A stretch of 5,150 bases of DNA, from assembly GCA_021767305.1 (NCBI GenBank), contig JAASTL010000109.1, positions 1-5,150 of the forward strand. The letters are read 5' to 3'. This document shows positions 4,658 through 5,150 of this stretch, in pieces. Each line of letters opens with the position of its first letter. Position 1 is the stretch's first letter. The translations under genes were made by a program, and so were the position numbers. Below the pieces are notes generated by a model. It had not been told where the DNA came from. It saw only the letters and a list, made by a program, of their open reading frames with translations, and ran no database searches. The stretch comes from Piscirickettsiaceae bacterium (lineage in GTDB: Bacteria; Pseudomonadota; Gammaproteobacteria; Thiomicrospirales; Thiomicrospiraceae).

Positions 4658-5150
4658 ATGTTGGATAACTTACAAATTGGTTCTTTGGGCTGGGATTATG
4701 ACCACTGGGCAGGCGGGTTTTATCCAGAAGATATGCCAGAAGAGTGGCGATTAGATTATTATGCCAACACTTTTCGCGTGGTTTTAGTTGAGCAGGCTTG
4801 TTGGTCTAAGTGGTCTGAAGATGATATTGAAGAGGTTATTGATGCGGTAGAAGGCGAGTTCGGTTTTTATTTTGAAGTAAAAGATAAAACAGCCTTATCT
4901 AAACTGCAGCTTATTAAACAGAAATTTGCCTCTTTGGCCATCGGTGTTGTGCTCTTTGGTGGTTCAGAATTTGATGGTACTGATTTAGATTTACAAGATT
5001 TTGCCGGTTTCTCAGTAACTCTGGTGACTGATTCGACTAAAGCTGACGATTTAAAAGTTTCCGCTAAGGTAGGCGAAAAGCTTAATGCTTTCATAAAATC
5101 GTCATGGTCTTGGCAGAATGCGGGATTAGAGTTTTATGGCGAGCCATTAG
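4658..5150 (+). CDS. Divergent DUF72-like (YecE family) protein, 3' end beyond the window
   Basis: An open frame runs from the ATG at 4658 to the window edge, giving 164 residues with no stop. AAAGGAG at 4645-4651, six bases before the ATG, fixes the start. Residues 6-45 resemble the N-terminus of DUF72 proteins: IGSLGWDYDHW (6-16 with the frequent GW-Y-HW pattern), GFYPEDMPEEWRLDYYANTF (20-39), then V-LVE. DUF72 proteins have a TIM-barrel-like fold; their biochemical function is not established to my knowledge. The usual N-x-x-F-Y motif after the second strand is not seen; EQACWSKWSEDD (45-56) stands there, and the following F-FEVK (68-75) still fits. Spacing between strands looks shortened and the protein is acidic and tryptophan-rich. 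It is transcribed away from yrbG. The gene is certain, membership of DUF72 likely but divergent, function unknown. Confidence 0.8.
   Translation, partial: MLDNLQIGSLGWDYDHWAGGFYPEDMPEEWRLDYYANTFRVVLVEQACWSKWSEDDIEEVIDAVEGEFGFYFEVKDKTALSKLQLIKQKFASLAIGVVLFGGSEFDGTDLDLQDFAGFSVTLVTDSTKADDLKVSAKVGEKLNAFIKSSWSWQNAGLEFYGEPL

Noticed and set aside
4867..5094. Minus-strand open frame of 75 codons
   Set aside because: It is antisense to the DUF72-like gene, whose frame has a strong ribosome binding site and family motif; the S/K-rich product is a shadow.

Overview
The window looks like chromosomal housekeeping DNA from a Gram-negative gammaproteobacterium of moderately low G+C. This rests on a lipopolysaccharide (LPS) export block, lptC-lptA-lptB, preceded by kdsC and a YrbG-type cation/Ca2+ exchanger gene and followed by hpf, in the order known from gammaproteobacteria. 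The protein style (K/E/N/I-rich, short extended -10 promoters) would fit a sulfur-oxidiser of the Thiomicrospira/Hydrogenovibrio/Thiomicrorhabdus group. That genus-level guess is memory-based inference only.

Layout, left to right. 1-50: start of an unidentified gene on the minus strand. 51-243: AT-rich leader with a candidate extended -10 promoter and inverted repeats. 244-272: strong intrinsic terminator. 322-645: hpf. 646-864: gap with an hpf promoter, a 5'-end mRNA hairpin and a long inverted repeat. 865-4479: lptB, lptA, lptC, kdsC and yrbG, all on the minus strand, so transcription runs yrbG to lptB. 4480-4657: divergent intergenic region. 4658-5150: start of a plus-strand DUF72-like gene cut by the window edge.

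How the genes work together. KdsC makes free Kdo for the LPS inner core. LptB is the ATPase that extracts LPS from the inner membrane, LptC is the membrane-anchored bridge and LptA is the periplasmic bridge to the outer membrane. Hpf hibernates ribosomes and is historically linked to this locus through rpoN-hpf-ptsN. YrbG is a predicted Ca2+/Na+ (or H+) exchanger.

Two genes common in the canonical locus are missing here: kdsD between yrbG and kdsC, and rpoN between lptB and hpf. Both sites now hold hairpin-bearing spacers. I see no mobile element, CRISPR array, tRNA or rRNA, and no convincing sign of an undescribed system. The most interesting items are the structured spacers and the divergent DUF72-like protein.
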